A DNA stretch of 64,000 nucleotides from Comamonas sp. NLF-1-9 (GTDB lineage: Bacteria; Pseudomonadota; Gammaproteobacteria; Burkholderiales; Burkholderiaceae_C): NCBI RefSeq assembly GCF_019195435.1, contig NZ_CP078069.1:2170001-2234000 (forward strand), in the 5' to 3' direction. A model generated the notes under the pieces. The model searched no databases. It worked only from the letters and a program-made list of their open reading frames with translations, and was not told where the DNA came from. Positions within the stretch are counted from its first letter, which is position 1. Each line of letters begins with the position of its first letter. Shown one piece after another: positions 36,970 through 48,774 of this stretch. The position numbers and the translations under genes were made by a program.

Positions 36970-37103
36970 TGTGCAAATCCTCCGGGTGAAAAAAACCATC
37001 ATGGCAGCGCCGGCCCGCATGCGCAATCGGTTCTGGCCCTGAAGCCGCCGTGAGCAGGGTGCCCGCAGTCACATCAAAGACAGCGCGGGAGAGCACCGCG
37101 CGA

Positions 37104-38889
<1,786 letters not shown>

Positions 38890-38896
38890 GCGCGGC

Positions 38897-41230
38897 TCAG
38901 CGCGTGCCGGCGCGCAGTGCGCCTATCTGCTCCTCGTACACGCGCCAGGGCAGCAGGGTCTTTTGCATGGCCGGCGGCACATCGGCCACCGGGAAGAAAT
39001 ACGGCACCGGGTAGTTGGGGTTGTTCTTGCCGATGTACTCCAGCGCGGTGTAGCTGCTTTGCAGCGTGCCCAGGTCGTACTGGGCGGCGCGAAACGTCCA
39101 ACTGGCAACCCAGCCCCCCACGGCCCTCGGCCCCATGTCGTTGCGCAGGATCACCTTCAGCGGCGTGCGCGGCGCGTCCAGGCGGAAGAAGCGCACCACG
39201 CCGGGAATCGCGCAGTGGTCGGCAAAGGCGTGCCAGTTGAAGTCCTTGGTCGGGCTGTTGAACTCCGCCAGGTAGCCGTGCTTGATGTAGTCGCCAAAGG
39301 AGTCGTCCATGTTCTTCTTGGTCGGCAGCCGCCAGTCGAAGGCCCGCACCAGCGCGTCGCTGATGCTGGCGTCGGCCAGCGCACTGGCGCTGTCCACGCA
39401 GGGCGCGTCGTAATCCACGCGCATCAGTCGGCCCAGGTCAAAGTCGCGCCGGCCCCAGGGCAGGTCGCGCGGGTACCAGACGTCCTCGGGCACCATCTCT
39501 TCCAGGCGCGCCGGCTGGTTGCAGCCACCCACCCAGGCGAGCTGGTACTGCACGTCGATGATCAGCTTGGCGCTGAGCAGGCGCTCGGGGCGCAGCCGCT
39601 GCAGCGCCAGGGTCTGGCGCTGCAGCTGCTCGCGCACCAGCGCGACCTGGTCCGCATCGTGCTGCCCGCTCAACCTGGCGACGGTGGCATGCGCGTCGAA
39701 CAGGTAGTTGCAAATGCGCGCATTCCACAGCGCATACCAGTCGAGCAAGTCGTTGTACTGGCGCTCGACCACCGCGGTGTAGTACTTCTTCTTGCGAAAC
39801 ACCGTGCACCAGCGGTAGAGCACGCTGTCGTTGCCCACCGGCCCCAGGCCGATGAAGAGCTGATGGGCGGCAACCAGCCTGGGGTAGAGCGCAATCAGTT
39901 TGCGGCTTTGCTCGAGCACGTAGTCGTCGTAGAGCCTTTGCTGCTCGGGCGAGCCGCCTACGTGGCGCCGGCGGCGCTCCTCGATCAGCTCGATCAGCGC
40001 ATTGAATTCGATGAACACGCCTATCACCTGGTCGAGCGCGCGCTTGTGCTCGGCCATGGACACCTGGGAGGCAAGCTCATCGACCTTGGAGGCGATGCGC
40101 GAGAGCTGCACCTGCATGCTCGACAGCGCCTGCTGCACCGGGTCGCTGCCGGGCAGTGCGCGGTCCAGAATGAAGTTCAGCCCTGGCTCCAGGAAGCCGC
40201 TGCCGGTGAGCGCCATGGCCTTGGCGAAGGCCATGCCCAGCACCGCCTTGCCCGCAGCGGACCAGAAGTCCTGCAGCTCGCGCCGCAGCTCGACGGGAAT
40301 CTCCCGCTCCCACGGGCCAAAGTCGGGCGGCGGCGGGCAAGCGCTGGCCACCTTGCGCGCCACGGCGCTGCCCCGGGCAGCCGGCGCGACCGCCACGGCG
40401 CCCTCGTCCAGGTCCGCGTCCAGCAACCGCACGACTTCATCGGCCAGACGGTCGAGGTAATCCGCCACCGGCAGACCCGAGCCCCGCGCCCGCAGCAACA
40501 AGGCCTGCTGGTCCAGCTCGGTATCGAAGGGGTCCAGGTCACTCAGGTTGGTGCTGTATTCCAGACCCAGGAAGTCGTTGATCACGAACTCCACCTGGCC
40601 GGGATGCACAGCCAGGCGCTGAAACACCTTGTAGAGCAGCGTGCCGGCCAGATTGACGTCGATGATGGGGTTGATCTTGGCGCCGCCGTTGTATTCGAGT
40701 CCGTACAGCACGCCCTCGCCGGTCTGGGCCTGCGCGAGCAGAAAGCGCCGGCCGGTCTGCGCGGAGGCGTACATGCCCTGGGCGTCGGTGAGGCCTTGGT
40801 CGACCAGCGTGCCGTGGATGTCGCGCACCTGCAGCGCGGCACCCGCAAGCAAGCCGCTGCCCATGGCCACGCGCACGCGAAAGCTCAGCCCCTCGGTGGG
40901 CTCGGCCAGCAGTTGGGCGCCGAGAGGCTGCGCCGGCGGCAGGGTGTGGCGCCCCTGCTGGTGCTGGTAGCCCGCTTCGTCGTGGCCGATCTCGGGGTCC
41001 AGCGGCTGCAGGGCGCGCGGGTCGCTCAGGCTGTCGCCTTCGCTCTGCTCATCGCTGCTGCCGCCGCCGCAGGCCGTCGCCACGGCCGCGACCGCCCCCA
41101 GTACGGCGCCGCGCAGCAGGGCGCGGCGCGCCAGCGGCAGGGCGTGGGCGGTGGCGTCAGAGCTGCAGGCCTGGGCGTGCGCATCGTTCAAGGCGGGAAG
41201 CGGGCTGGAGTCGCGATCGCAGCGGTGCAT
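38897..41230 (-). CDS. Large orphan lipoprotein, function unknown
   Basis: This is a 777-residue protein from the ATG at 41230. An unusually long N-terminus leads to a twin-arginine stretch (LARRALLRG, RR at 35-36) and a lipobox ATAC with Cys54, so it should be lipidated and possibly Tat-exported. A carboxypeptidase-regulatory-like beta domain is suggested at about 113-180. A hydrophobic stretch lies near 325-345. A long helical region follows (about 360-460: VQLSRIASKVDELASQVS and an ELIEERRRRH segment), loosely like helical pore-forming toxins. A Trp/Tyr-rich beta C-terminus ends the chain. No catalytic motif is recognised and no operon partner is present. Confidence 0.75.
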   Translation of the reverse strand: MHRCDRDSSPLPALNDAHAQACSSDATAHALPLARRALLRGAVLGAVAAVATACGGGSSDEQSEGDSLSDPRALQPLDPEIGHDEAGYQHQQGRHTLPPAQPLGAQLLAEPTEGLSFRVRVAMGSGLLAGAALQVRDIHGTLVDQGLTDAQGMYASAQTGRRFLLAQAQTGEGVLYGLEYNGGAKINPIIDVNLAGTLLYKVFQRLAVHPGQVEFVINDFLGLEYSTNLSDLDPFDTELDQQALLLRARGSGLPVADYLDRLADEVVRLLDADLDEGAVAVAPAARGSAVARKVASACPPPPDFGPWEREIPVELRRELQDFWSAAGKAVLGMAFAKAMALTGSGFLEPGLNFILDRALPGSDPVQQALSSMQVQLSRIASKVDELASQVSMAEHKRALDQVIGVFIEFNALIELIEERRRRHVGGSPEQQRLYDDYVLEQSRKLIALYPRLVAAHQLFIGLGPVGNDSVLYRWCTVFRKKKYYTAVVERQYNDLLDWYALWNARICNYLFDAHATVARLSGQHDADQVALVREQLQRQTLALQRLRPERLLSAKLIIDVQYQLAWVGGCNQPARLEEMVPEDVWYPRDLPWGRRDFDLGRLMRVDYDAPCVDSASALADASISDALVRAFDWRLPTKKNMDDSFGDYIKHGYLAEFNSPTKDFNWHAFADHCAIPGVVRFFRLDAPRTPLKVILRNDMGPRAVGGWVASWTFRAAQYDLGTLQSSYTALEYIGKNNPNYPVPYFFPVADVPPAMQKTLLPWRVYEEQIGALRAGTR

Positions 41231-41527
41231 GGCTGTCCTCAAGAAGCGGCATGCTCGCGCCGCCGCAGGCAATGGTTTTGGATGCGGGGTGGACGGCCGC
41301 GCCCGCCCCGATGGCAAGGGCGTGCGCCGCGCGGCGCATGCCCGGGACTGCATCCTGCCACAAACGCTTGCATTTGCTTGCAAGGCGGCCGGACTCCGCG
41401 GCCAGACCCTTTGGCGTCCCCGCGCGCTGCCGGTGGCATCCGGTTTGCCGTGCCCCTTGCCGCCTCAGGCCCCTACACTATGGCCTGTTCTTGAAGTCGC
41501 GGGGCAGGCGCCCCGCACCGAGCCGGG
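41231..41527. other. Gap without a gene between lipoprotein and nirK
   Basis: This 297-base divergent gap holds no credible gene. AATGGTTTTGGATG near 41271-41284 resembles one end of the dispersed AT-rich repeat. TACACT (41473-41478) could be a -10 for nirK, but no -35 is convincing. No FNR/Dnr-type TTGAT-N4-ATCAA box was seen, which is notable for a nitrite reductase gene. Confidence 0.5.
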
Positions 41528-43513
41528 ATGCAATCCATGAGTACCCAAACCTCCACAAGTCCGACGCCAGACACCTGGCCGGCCCTGTCCACTGCCGCGC
41601 TGCGCGTGGCCTTCGGCATCATCTGGATCGTGAACGCGGCGTTCACCTGGATGCCCAGCTTCGCCGACAACTACGCGGGCTATCTGCGCAACGCCGCCGA
41701 CGGCCAGCCGGCCTGGTCGGCCTGGTGGTTCGACACCTGGATCGCCATCGTCGAGCCGCGCGCCGACACCTTCCTGTGGCTCACGCGCATTGCCACCACG
41801 CTGCTGGCGCTTGCGCTGCTGTTCGGCTTCGCACGGCGCACGGTCTACGTGATCGGCGCGCTCTACAGCCTCTTGATCTGGAGCACCGCCGGCGGCTTTG
41901 GCGGGCCCTACACCATAGGCGCGTCCAACACCGGCGTGGGCATCATTTACGTGCTGATCTTCGCGGTGCTGATCGCCATCAACCACCGCAGCGGCACCAG
42001 CCCCTACAGCGTCGACTACTTCATCGAACGCAAGTGGCCGGCCTGGAGCTGGGTCGCCGAATGGCGCGAGCGGCGCCTGTCGGACGCGCCGCGCGTGGCC
42101 TGGTGGGCGCAGACCGGCATCCTGCTCGGCGTGGCCGCCGTCGTCTTCTTCCTGGTCGCCGGCCTGCACAGCAGCATGAACGTGAAGGCGCCCACGCCGG
42201 CGGCCGCCGCAGCCGCCGTCTCGCCGCTGCAGCTGATGAGCAAGGAGCCGGTCAAGAAGGCTTTTGACGCCAGACTGCCGGCCCTGAGCAAGGACAAGGA
42301 AGTCGTGCTCAACATCGACGTGACCGACGAGGCTGTGGAGATCGCCAGCGGCGTGAAGTACCAGGCCTGGCCTTATGGCGGCAGCGTCCCCGGCCCGGTC
42401 ATCCACGTCAAGCAGGGCCAGATGGTGCGCGTGGTGCTGGCCAACAAGGCTTCGATGCACCACTCGATCGACTTCCACTCGGCCTTCACCCCGCCCAACA
42501 CCAGCTTTGCCGACATCAACCCCGGCGAGCAGATCGAGTTCACCTTCGAAGCCAAGGTGCCCGGCACCTTCGTCTACCACTGCGGCACGCCGCCGGTGCT
42601 GCTGCACATGGCCAACGGCATGTACGGCGCGATCATCGTCGACCCGATCGACGACCCGCGCCCCAAGGCCGACAAGGAATACGTGCTGGTGCAAAGCGAG
42701 TGGTACACGCGCCAGATCTCGGGCAATCTGATGGGCCCGGACTTCGCCAAGATGGAAAGGATCCAGCCCGACGTCGTGGCCTTCAACGGCGTGGCCTTCC
42801 AGTACCAGGACCATCCGCTCACCGCCGAGCCCAACGAGCGCGTGCGCCTGTACGTGGTCAATGCCGGCCCGAGCCTGTGGAGCGCCTTCCACGTGATCGG
42901 CGCGATCTTCGACAAGGTCTACCCCGACGGCAACCCGAAGAACGCGCTCAGCGGCGTCTCCACCTACAGCGTGGGGCCGGGCGAGGGCATCGTGTTTGAC
43001 GTGGTGATTCCCGACGCGGGCAACTACGTCTTCGTGGACCACTCCTTCGCCCACCTGGAAAAGGGCGCTGCGGGGTCGCTGCGCATAGGCAACCCGGACA
43101 ACTTCATCAAGCCCAAGGTCTCGAAGATCGAAGGCCACGCAAGCGCCGCACCGGCGGCGCCCCCCGCGGCCGCGGCCGGCCCCTACAAGTTCGACGCCGA
43201 GCGCGGCGCGCAGCTCTACACCAGCACCTGCGCGGCCTGCCACCAGGCCAATGGCGAAGGGCTGCCGGGCGCCTTCCCGCCGCTGGTCAAGAACCCGGCG
43301 GTGCTGGCCGCAGACGGCACCAAGCACATCCGCTCCATCCTGCACGGGGTGAGCGGCGAGGTCATCGACGGCGTGAGCTACCCCAGCCCCATGCCGCCGT
43401 TTGGCGGCGCGCTGTCGGACGCCGACGTGGCCGACATCGCCAACCATGAGCGCACCCAGTGGGGCAACAGGGCCAAGCTGGTGACCGCCGACGAGGTCAA
43501 GGCGCAGCGCTGA
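41528..43513 (+). CDS. nirK: Copper nitrite reductase fused to membrane domain and cytochrome c
   Basis: This is a 661-residue three-module protein. Residues 20-215 hold about five membrane helices of a DoxX-like domain. Residues 250-530 are two cupredoxin domains of the NirK/AniA class. The type 2 copper and catalytic residues D315, H317, H351, H454 and H505 and the type 1 ligands H312, C352, H360 and M365 are all present (HHSIDFH, HCGTPPVLLHMANGM, AFHVIGAIFDKVY, VDHSFAH). Residues 552-661 are a class I cytochrome c with CAACH (568-572) and the Met ligand about 622. Expected reaction: nitrite to nitric oxide, tethered at the inner membrane with its own electron donor. The ATG at 41537 is an alternative start. 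Confidence 0.88.
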   Translation: MQSMSTQTSTSPTPDTWPALSTAALRVAFGIIWIVNAAFTWMPSFADNYAGYLRNAADGQPAWSAWWFDTWIAIVEPRADTFLWLTRIATTLLALALLFGFARRTVYVIGALYSLLIWSTAGGFGGPYTIGASNTGVGIIYVLIFAVLIAINHRSGTSPYSVDYFIERKWPAWSWVAEWRERRLSDAPRVAWWAQTGILLGVAAVVFFLVAGLHSSMNVKAPTPAAAAAAVSPLQLMSKEPVKKAFDARLPALSKDKEVVLNIDVTDEAVEIASGVKYQAWPYGGSVPGPVIHVKQGQMVRVVLANKASMHHSIDFHSAFTPPNTSFADINPGEQIEFTFEAKVPGTFVYHCGTPPVLLHMANGMYGAIIVDPIDDPRPKADKEYVLVQSEWYTRQISGNLMGPDFAKMERIQPDVVAFNGVAFQYQDHPLTAEPNERVRLYVVNAGPSLWSAFHVIGAIFDKVYPDGNPKNALSGVSTYSVGPGEGIVFDVVIPDAGNYVFVDHSFAHLEKGAAGSLRIGNPDNFIKPKVSKIEGHASAAPAAPPAAAAGPYKFDAERGAQLYTSTCAACHQANGEGLPGAFPPLVKNPAVLAADGTKHIRSILHGVSGEVIDGVSYPSPMPPFGGALSDADVADIANHERTQWGNRAKLVTADEVKAQR

Positions 43514-43527
43514 ACGCCCTCTCCTGC

Positions 43528-43554
43528 AAAGGCCACCCTCGCGGTGGCCTTTTT
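43528..43554 (+). terminator. Rho-independent terminator after nirK
   Basis: AAAGGCCACC-CTCGC-GGTGGCCTTTTT forms a 7-bp GC stem plus an A-T extension with a U-run, 15 bases after the nirK stop, separating it from the chemoreceptor gene. Confidence 0.9.
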
Positions 43555-43632
43555 CGGGCCGATTAATTGTCACGTCAGATATTACATTTACGATTTGTCA
43601 AAACTATCGAGAATCCAACTGGGGAGAGCCGC

Positions 43633-45357
43633 ATGAGAGACATGAAAATTACCACCCGCCTGGCCCTGGGTTTTGCGCTGATGGCGCTGCTGCTGGTGGT
43701 CACCGGGCTGGTCGCGCTGTGGAAGGCCACGCCCGTAGAGCAAAGCTTCAAGGCAGTGACCGAAGAGCGCATTCCGCGCGTGCTGGCGCTGCATGAGGTG
43801 CAGCAGCAGATCAATCTGATTGCGCTGGCCATGCGCGACGTGCTGCTGGAGAGCGACATCGAAGCCTTCCAGAACGCCAAGAACCAGGTGCCCGCCTCGC
43901 GCCAGCGCATCGCCGAGATACTGGGCGAGCTCAAGCAGCAGATGCGCGCCCCGCGTGCGCAGGAGCTGCTCGGCGCGGTCTTCGCCCAGCAGGCGCGCTA
44001 CGTCCAGGCGCAGGAGCAGTTCTTCGAGGAATACACCAAGGCCGGCGCCGGCGCGGCCCAGGGCTTCCTGTCGGAGCAGGCCAAGGCGGTGCGCAGCGAC
44101 TACCTGAAGGCGATTGCCGACCTGCAGGCCTTCCAGCGCCAGGTGCTCGAAGGCGACAGCCGCGCGGCGGGCGAGAACGTGCGCGCCATCCAGACCGCCG
44201 TGGCCATCACTTTGCTGATCGGGCTGCTGGCGGCGGTGCTGCTGGCGCTGTGGATCATCCGCGCCATCACCCGCCCGCTGAACCAGGCGGTGCGCGTGGC
44301 CCAGGCTGTGGCCGCGGGCGACCTGTCCCAGCAGATCGAGGCGCGCGGCAACAACGAGACGGCGCAGCTGCTGCGCGCGCTCGCGCAGATGCTCGAAGGC
44401 CTGCACCAGGTGGTGGCGCGGGTGCGCGGCAACTCGGAAAACGTGGCCACGGCCAGCGCCGAGATCTCCCAGGCCACGCTGGACCTGAGCGCGCGCACCG
44501 AAGAGCAGGCCAGCGCCCTGGAGCAGACCGCCGCCTCGATGGAGCAGCTCAACGCCACGGTGCGCCAGAACGCGGACAACGCGCGCCAAGCCAACCAGCT
44601 CGCGCACAGCGCCTCCAGCGTCGCGCGCGAAGGCGGCGATGTCGTGGGCAACGTGGTGCAAACCATGCGCGGCATCAGCGGCGACAGCCAGAAGATGGCA
44701 GAGATCATCACCGTCATCGACTCGATCGCCTTCCAGACCAACATCCTGGCGCTCAACGCCGCGGTGGAAGCGGCGCGCGCCGGTGAGCAGGGACGGGGCT
44801 TTGCGGTCGTCGCAAGCGAGGTGCGCCAGCTCGCGGGCCGCTCGGCCGCCGCGGCCAAGGAGATCAAGCAGCTCATCGACGACAGCACGCGGCGCATAGG
44901 CGAAGGCACGACGCTGGCGGACAAGGCCGGCGCCACCATGGAGCAGGTGGTCGCGGGCATACAGCGCGTCTCCGACCTCATGGGCGAGATCAGCGCCGCG
45001 AGCCAGGAGCAGAGCCAGGGCGTGACCCAGGTGGGTGAGGCCATCACCCAGATGGACCAGGTGACGCAGCAGAACGCGGCGCTGGTCGAAGAGATGTCGG
45101 CCGCCGCGGCCAGCCTGCAAAGCCAGGCGCAGGAGATGGTCGGCTCGGTCGCCACCTTCAAGCTGCAGCCAGGCAGCGCCCCCGCACCTGCAGTGCGCGT
45201 GCAGCGGCCGGCCACTGCGGCTCCCGTGCAGGCGCCCGTGCAAGTGCCGATACCAGCGCCCGCGCCCTCTGCCCGACCACTTGCCGCGCCCGCCCCTGCG
45301 GTGCGCCCCAAGGCCTTGCCGGACAAGGGCAGCGATGCCGAATGGGAAAGCTTCTGA
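43633..45357 (+). CDS. Methyl-accepting chemotaxis protein with CheR/CheB tether
   Basis: This is a 574-residue chemoreceptor. TM1 (about 11-30) and TM2 (about 195-217) flank a four-helix-bundle periplasmic domain. HAMP is at about 218-270. The cytoplasmic signalling hairpin contains [20 protein letters not shown] at its tip. A Pro/Ala-rich tail of about 60 residues ends in EWESF, a good match to the NWETF-type pentapeptide that binds CheR and CheB, so adaptation enzymes should dock. GGGGAG precedes the ATG. The last 23 bases overlap the start of the GGDEF-EAL gene, so the two are coupled. The ligand is unknown. Confidence 0.92.
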   Translation: MRDMKITTRLALGFALMALLLVVTGLVALWKATPVEQSFKAVTEERIPRVLALHEVQQQINLIALAMRDVLLESDIEAFQNAKNQVPASRQRIAEILGELKQQMRAPRAQELLGAVFAQQARYVQAQEQFFEEYTKAGAGAAQGFLSEQAKAVRSDYLKAIADLQAFQRQVLEGDSRAAGENVRAIQTAVAITLLIGLLAAVLLALWIIRAITRPLNQAVRVAQAVAAGDLSQQIEARGNNETAQLLRALAQMLEGLHQVVARVRGNSENVATASAEISQATLDLSARTEEQASALEQTAASMEQLNATVRQNADNARQANQLAHSASSVAREGGDVVGNVVQTMRGISGDSQKMAEIITVIDSIAFQTNILALNAAVEAARAGEQGRGFAVVASEVRQLAGRSAAAAKEIKQLIDDSTRRIGEGTTLADKAGATMEQVVAGIQRVSDLMGEISAASQEQSQGVTQVGEAITQMDQVTQQNAALVEEMSAAAASLQSQAQEMVGSVATFKLQPGSAPAPAVRVQRPATAAPVQAPVQVPIPAPAPSARPLAAPAPAVRPKALPDKGSDAEWESF

Positions 45358-48211
45358 TTCCGCGGCGCGCTGGCGCCTGAGCCTGCCCACGAGCCTGCGC
45401 GGCAAGGCGCTGCTCGCGCTTGCGCTGATTGCGCTGATCGCGCTGGCCAATGTGCTGACGGTGCATGCGCTGCTGCGCCGCTCGGAGAGCATTGCCGCCA
45501 CGCTGAACGTCGCCGGCAAGCTGCGCATGCTGGGCCAGCGCGCGGCACTGCAGGCGCTGGCCGCCCCCGGCGCCGAGGGGGCGGCGGCGCTGCGCGAACA
45601 CGAGCGGGAGTTTGCCGCTGCCTGGGGCGCGCTGCGCTCGGGCGGCAGCGCCTTCGGGCTGCAGCTGCCGGCGCTTGCGGCGCCGCTGCAACCGGCGCTG
45701 GCGCAGTTGCAGTCGGCCTGGCAAGACTACCGGCGCCTGATGGCAGAGATCGTCTCGGCCCCGCGCGCCAGCGGCGCCCAGGCGGCGCAGCTGCTGCAGG
45801 CCAGTGGCCTCATGCTGGCGCACAACGAGGCGCTGATGGATGCGCTGGTGCAAGAATCGGCCCGGGTGCAACGCAACGCCATCGCCGCCAGCGCGCTGCT
45901 GTTCGCGCTCGATCTGCTGCTGCTGGCGCTGGGCTACGCGCTCTTCATGCGCCACGTGCTCGCGCCGATCCGCATGCTCACCCACCAGGCGCGTGCCATG
46001 GGCGAAGGGCGTTACCTGACCGAGGTGCTGTTGCCCGCCGGCGCCGAATTCGCCGAGCTGGCGCACGCGCTCAACGCGTCTTCGCGGCGCATCGCCGAAC
46101 TGCTCGAAGAGGTGCGCGGCGAGCGCGCGGCGCTGGCGCAGATGCAGGCGATGTTCGAAGGCCTGGCGCAAAACGACGTGGCCGGCATCTACATGGTCAA
46201 CGCCGACATGCGGCTGACCTACGTCAACGCCCGCTTTGCCGAACTCACCGGCCATGCGCGCGAGACGCTGTGCGCGCATTTCGAGGTGCGCCGCCTGTAC
46301 AGCGAGGCAAGCTGGCCGCAGGCCGCGCGCAGCATGGCCGAGCGCCTGAACGGACAGACGCGCAGCACGCGCTACGAAAGCCGCATACGGCGCGCCGACG
46401 GGCGCGAGCTCGAGGTCGAGATCTTCGGCTCGGCCATGCGCCTGGGCGATGCGCCCGCCACGATAGGCCTGCTGATCGACATCAGTCAGCGCAAGCGCGC
46501 CGAAGCCTCGATGCGCCGCGCCAACATCGTCTACCAGAGCACGCGCGACGCCATCGTCGTGACCGACGCCGACGGCGTGGTGCAGGACGTGAACCCCGCC
46601 TTCACCGCGATCACCGGCTTTGCGCCGACGGACATCATCGGGCGGCGCATGAATCTGCTGAGCTCGGGCAAGCAGGACCGGGCCTTCTACCACGCGATGT
46701 GGCAAAGCCTGCACGACAGCGGCAGCTGGAGTGGCGACATCCACAACCGGCGCAAGAGTGGCGAGGAGTTCATAGAGCACCTGGAAATCTCCACCGCATA
46801 CAACGACGACGGCAGCGTGAACTGCCGCGTAGGCCTGTTCTCCGACGTGACCGAGGAGCGCATGCGCGAAGCGAGCATCTGGCGCCAGGCGCACTTCGAC
46901 CACCTCACGGGCCTGGCCAACCGCCAGATGTTCGAGCAGCGCCTGGCCACCGGCATGGAGCACGCGCGCACCACCGGATTGCCGATGGCGCTGGTCTTTC
47001 TGGACCTGGACTTCTTCAAGGAAGTCAACGACACCTTCGGCCACGACGAGGGCGACGCGCTGCTGCAGGAAGTGGCGCGCCGGCTGCTGGCCTGCGTGCG
47101 CTCCTCGGACCATGTGGCGCGGCTGGGCGGCGACGAGTTCACGCTGATCCTGCAGGACGTGCAGCACGAGAGCGACGTCGCGCTGGTGTGCGAGAAGGCG
47201 CTGCACAGCATCGTGCGGCCTTACGCGCTCAAGCAAAACACGGTGCACATCTCGGTCAGCGCCGGCATCGCCTTCTACCCGCAGGACGCGAGCGACAGCG
47301 CCCAGTTGCTGCGCCACGCGGACCTGGCGATGTACGCCTCCAAGGAAAAGGGGCGCAACCGCTTTTCCCGCTTCGCGCCCGAGATGCTGCGCGAGGAGCA
47401 GTGGCGCCTGCAGCTGCTGCACGAGCTGGAGAAGGGCCTGGCGCGCGAGCAGTTCATGCTGCACTACCAGCCCATCGTGGGCATGGCCAGCGGGCGCACC
47501 GTCAAGGCCGAGGCGCTGGTGCGCTGGGAGCACCCGCTGCACGGCGTGCTGAGCCCGGCGGAGTTCATCCCGGCGGCGGAAGAGTCCGGCCTGATCGTGG
47601 CGCTGGGCGACTGGGTGTTTCGCGAAGCCACGCGCCAGCTGGCCGAATGGCGGCATCTCGTGGCGCCGGCGTTTGCGCTCAGCGTCAACGTCTCGCCGCG
47701 CCAGTTGCATGCGAGCGAGCATGCGGTGCAGGACTGGCTCGACTGGCTGCAGCAACTCGCCCTGCCCAGCGACAGCCTGACCGTGGAGATCACCGAAGGC
47801 GTGCTGCTCGACGGCGACCAGGCCACGGGCGCAAAGATGCTGGCGCTGCAGGGCGCAGGGCTGAAGGTGGCGCTGGACGACTTTGGTACCGGCTATTCGT
47901 CGCTGTCCTACCTCAAGCGCTTTGCCATCGACTATCTCAAGATCGACCGCAGTTTTGTCAGCAAGCTGCCCGAGTCCCAGGAAGACCGCGTGCTGTGCAG
48001 CGCCATCATCGCGATGGCGCACCAGCTCGGCATCGCCGTGGTGGCCGAAGGCGTGGAGACGCGCGAGCAGCACATCTTCCTGCGCGGCCAAGGCTGCGAC
48101 TACGGCCAGGGCTACTGGTACGGGCGGCCGATGAACGCGCGCTCGCTGGGCGAGCGCCTGCAGGCCGAAGCGGGGCAAGCAGACCCGCTCGGCGCAGCAC
48201 CGGGCCAGTGA
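45335..48211 (+). CDS. Membrane GGDEF-EAL protein with PilJ-type sensor
   Basis: This is a 958-residue protein with TM1 (about 25-45) and a PilJ/NarX-like periplasmic helical sensor ([17 protein letters not shown]). TM2 (about 180-200), HAMP (to about 250) and two PAS units (about 265-385 and 390-505) follow. The GGDEF domain has intact GGDEF and an RSSD inhibitory site, and the EAL domain has intact [17 protein letters not shown] and VVAEGVET. Either cyclase or phosphodiesterase activity is possible. The start ATG at 45335 lies inside the chemoreceptor gene's 3' end; this overlap suggests joint expression and perhaps a shared stimulus, as PilJ-type sensors in other proteins respond to nitrate or pilus signals. 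Confidence 0.9.
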   Translation: MPNGKASDSAARWRLSLPTSLRGKALLALALIALIALANVLTVHALLRRSESIAATLNVAGKLRMLGQRAALQALAAPGAEGAAALREHEREFAAAWGALRSGGSAFGLQLPALAAPLQPALAQLQSAWQDYRRLMAEIVSAPRASGAQAAQLLQASGLMLAHNEALMDALVQESARVQRNAIAASALLFALDLLLLALGYALFMRHVLAPIRMLTHQARAMGEGRYLTEVLLPAGAEFAELAHALNASSRRIAELLEEVRGERAALAQMQAMFEGLAQNDVAGIYMVNADMRLTYVNARFAELTGHARETLCAHFEVRRLYSEASWPQAARSMAERLNGQTRSTRYESRIRRADGRELEVEIFGSAMRLGDAPATIGLLIDISQRKRAEASMRRANIVYQSTRDAIVVTDADGVVQDVNPAFTAITGFAPTDIIGRRMNLLSSGKQDRAFYHAMWQSLHDSGSWSGDIHNRRKSGEEFIEHLEISTAYNDDGSVNCRVGLFSDVTEERMREASIWRQAHFDHLTGLANRQMFEQRLATGMEHARTTGLPMALVFLDLDFFKEVNDTFGHDEGDALLQEVARRLLACVRSSDHVARLGGDEFTLILQDVQHESDVALVCEKALHSIVRPYALKQNTVHISVSAGIAFYPQDASDSAQLLRHADLAMYASKEKGRNRFSRFAPEMLREEQWRLQLLHELEKGLAREQFMLHYQPIVGMASGRTVKAEALVRWEHPLHGVLSPAEFIPAAEESGLIVALGDWVFREATRQLAEWRHLVAPAFALSVNVSPRQLHASEHAVQDWLDWLQQLALPSDSLTVEITEGVLLDGDQATGAKMLALQGAGLKVALDDFGTGYSSLSYLKRFAIDYLKIDRSFVSKLPESQEDRVLCSAIIAMAHQLGIAVVAEGVETREQHIFLRGQGCDYGQGYWYGRPMNARSLGERLQAEAGQADPLGAAPGQ

Positions 48212-48252
48212 GCGGCGCGCCGGGCACCCCGCTCGCGCTGCCGGCCGATTCC

Positions 48253-48279
48253 TTGCAAAGGCAATTACTGCCGGCGCAA
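48253..48279 (+). promoter_or_regulatory. Inverted-repeat operator for the MarR regulator
   Basis: A symmetric 27-base site TTGC-N3-GGCA-N5-TGCC-N3-GCAA lies immediately upstream of the -10 hexamer of the marR-like gene. The matched inner and outer arms and 13-base-scale spacing fit a MarR dimer site, so autorepression is likely. Confidence 0.6.
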
Positions 48280-48280
48280 A

Positions 48281-48286
48281 TATAAT
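48281..48286 (+). promoter_or_regulatory. Consensus -10 TATAAT for the MarR-emrAB operon
   Basis: A perfect TATAAT ends 5 bases before the ATG at 48292. Transcription would begin at about the start codon, implying a leaderless or nearly leaderless message. The -35 would overlap the operator. Confidence 0.55.
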
Positions 48287-48291
48287 CGGGC

Positions 48292-48774
48292 ATGCCTTGC
48301 CATCCGCCCTCCGACGCAGCCGTGCCCGTGCGCTACGACAGCCGCACCAGCCTGGGCATGCAGCTGCGCCGCGTGGTCACGCAGCTGGTTGCGCGCATCG
48401 AGCGGCGCATGGAGCCGCTGGGCCTGACCGATGCGCAGTGGCGCCCGCTGCTGTGCCTGCGCGAGGGCTCGCCGGCCACCGCGACCGAACTCGCGCGCCG
48501 CTGCAACCTGGACACCGGCGGCCTCACCCGCCTGGTAGACCGCCTCGCCGCCAAGGGCTTGTGCGTGCGCGAGCGCTCGGAGCTGGACCGGCGCGTGGTG
48601 CACGTGTCGCTCACCGCCGAAGGCACGCGTGTGGCCGAGCAGCTGCCCGCCGTGCTCTGCGCGGTGCAGCGCGAGCTGCTGGCCGGTTTCAGCAGCGCGG
48701 AAGAAGCCCAGGTGCGTGCGCTGCTGCTGCGCATGGAGCGCAACGCCGCCGCGCCCGACGACCCAGGCAATTGA
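48292..48774 (+). CDS. MarR-family transcriptional regulator (EmrR-like)
   Basis: This is a 160-residue repressor with the winged HTH typical of MarR: TDAQWRPLLCLREGSPATATELARRCNLDTGGLTRLVDRLAAKGL followed by the wing RSELDRRVVHVSLTAEG. The helical N- and C-termini form the dimer. It directly precedes emrA and emrB, so it most likely controls the efflux pump and itself through the inverted repeat at 48253-48279. Inducers of such regulators are usually phenolic or hydrophobic compounds; the actual ligand is unknown. The start is the ATG at 48292, with no ribosome-binding site. Confidence 0.92.
   Translation: MPCHPPSDAAVPVRYDSRTSLGMQLRRVVTQLVARIERRMEPLGLTDAQWRPLLCLREGSPATATELARRCNLDTGGLTRLVDRLAAKGLCVRERSELDRRVVHVSLTAEGTRVAEQLPAVLCAVQRELLAGFSSAEEAQVRALLLRMERNAAAPDDPGN

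Noticed and set aside
41231..41527. FNR/Dnr box expected upstream of the nitrite reductase
   Set aside because: No TTGAT-N4-ATCAA-like sequence was found on reading the gap.
43557..43564. GCCGATTA upstream of the chemoreceptor as a flagellar sigma-28 -10
   Set aside because: No TAAA-type -35 lies about 15 bases upstream, and the site is immediately after the nirK terminator.
45158..48178. An open reading frame of about 1000 codons antisense to the GGDEF-EAL gene
   Set aside because: Same reason: low-information composition and complete overlap with a gene bearing intact GGDEF and EAL motifs.
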